Assembly (NCBI GenBank): GCA_011065065.1
Contig: JAAKFL010000129.1
Coordinates: forward strand, 1 to 5,850
Length of the DNA stretch: 5,850 bases
Direction: 5' to 3'
From: Chlamydiota bacterium
GTDB taxonomy: Bacteria; Chlamydiota; Chlamydiia; Chlamydiales; SLFE01
The notes below the pieces were generated by a model. It was given only the letters and a program-made list of their open reading frames with translations. It did not search any database and had not been told where the DNA came from. Below, piece after piece: positions 5,771-5,850 of the stretch (position 1 is its first letter; each line of letters starts with the position of its first letter). A program made the position numbers and the translations under genes.

Positions 5771-5850
5771 AAGCTCCCGCGATTGAACGATCATAAGTAG
5801 GTCAATATTATTAATATTGACCTACTTATGATCGTTCAATCCCGGGGCTT
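5771..5850. repeat. Long palindrome at the right window edge
   Basis: Positions 5781-5810 and 5812-5841 are perfect 30-bp reverse complements around the single base 5811. Beyond one mismatch (5780/5842), pairing resumes: 5776-5779 with 5843-5846, then, past a bulged T at 5775, 5771-5774 with 5847-5850. The arms thus reach about 40 bp at the window edge and may continue. The inner part is AT-rich and the outer part GC-rich. It could be a miniature inverted-repeat element, the end of a mobile element or a strong bidirectional terminator. No transposase is present in the window. Confidence 0.9.

Noticed and set aside
5750..5778. TTGACA as a plus-strand -35 box
   Set aside because: No -10-like sequence lies at 16-18 bp; the expected place reads GCTCCC.

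Overview
The window is dominated by a leftward (minus-strand) SUF iron-sulfur cluster assembly operon in the order sufB-sufC-sufD-sufS. sufB, sufC and sufD are complete. sufS runs off the left edge after 352 codons, before its catalytic cysteine. The genes are packed very tightly: one base between sufB and sufC, and ATGA overlaps at sufC/sufD and sufD/sufS. The key residues known from the E. coli SufBCD complex and SufS can be seen wherever the window covers them, so the operon looks functional. SufS would take sulfur from cysteine, and the SufBC2D scaffold-ATPase would build the cluster. No sufA, sufE, sufU or regulator gene is visible.

Upstream of sufB there is a good sigma-70-type promoter (TTGATT, 17 bp, TATAAT with a TG extension) and a leader of about 65 nt that can form two hairpins just before the ribosome binding site. 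Next comes an AT-rich spacer with AAAGGAC-type inverted repeats. It is followed by a plus-strand gene for a 126-residue hydrophobic protein of unknown function (4956-5336), with its own promoter and a strong Shine-Dalgarno site.

The right part of the window holds the main surprise. Positions 5422-5641 are a near-perfect second copy (3 mismatches in 220 bp, no gaps) of 4441-4660: the first 27 codons of sufB, its leader hairpins and its promoter. The copy cannot make SufB, but it keeps an intact-looking promoter aimed at the 3' end of the hydrophobic gene. Both copies lose similarity at the same kind of AAAGGAC repeat. The window ends in a very long palindrome (30-bp perfect arms around a single base, extendable to about 40 bp).

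Organism: a bacterium of moderate GC with an AT-rich intergenic region and sigma-70-like promoters. The sufBCDS order, the protein character and the small orphan bilobed hydrophobic protein fit an environmental (Parachlamydia/Waddlia/Simkania-like) member of the Chlamydiota. That is an inference: the same gene order also occurs in other phyla. I see no CRISPR array, no rRNA gene, no complete tRNA gene and no transposase. The operon itself is ordinary; the accessory interest lies in 4441-5850.
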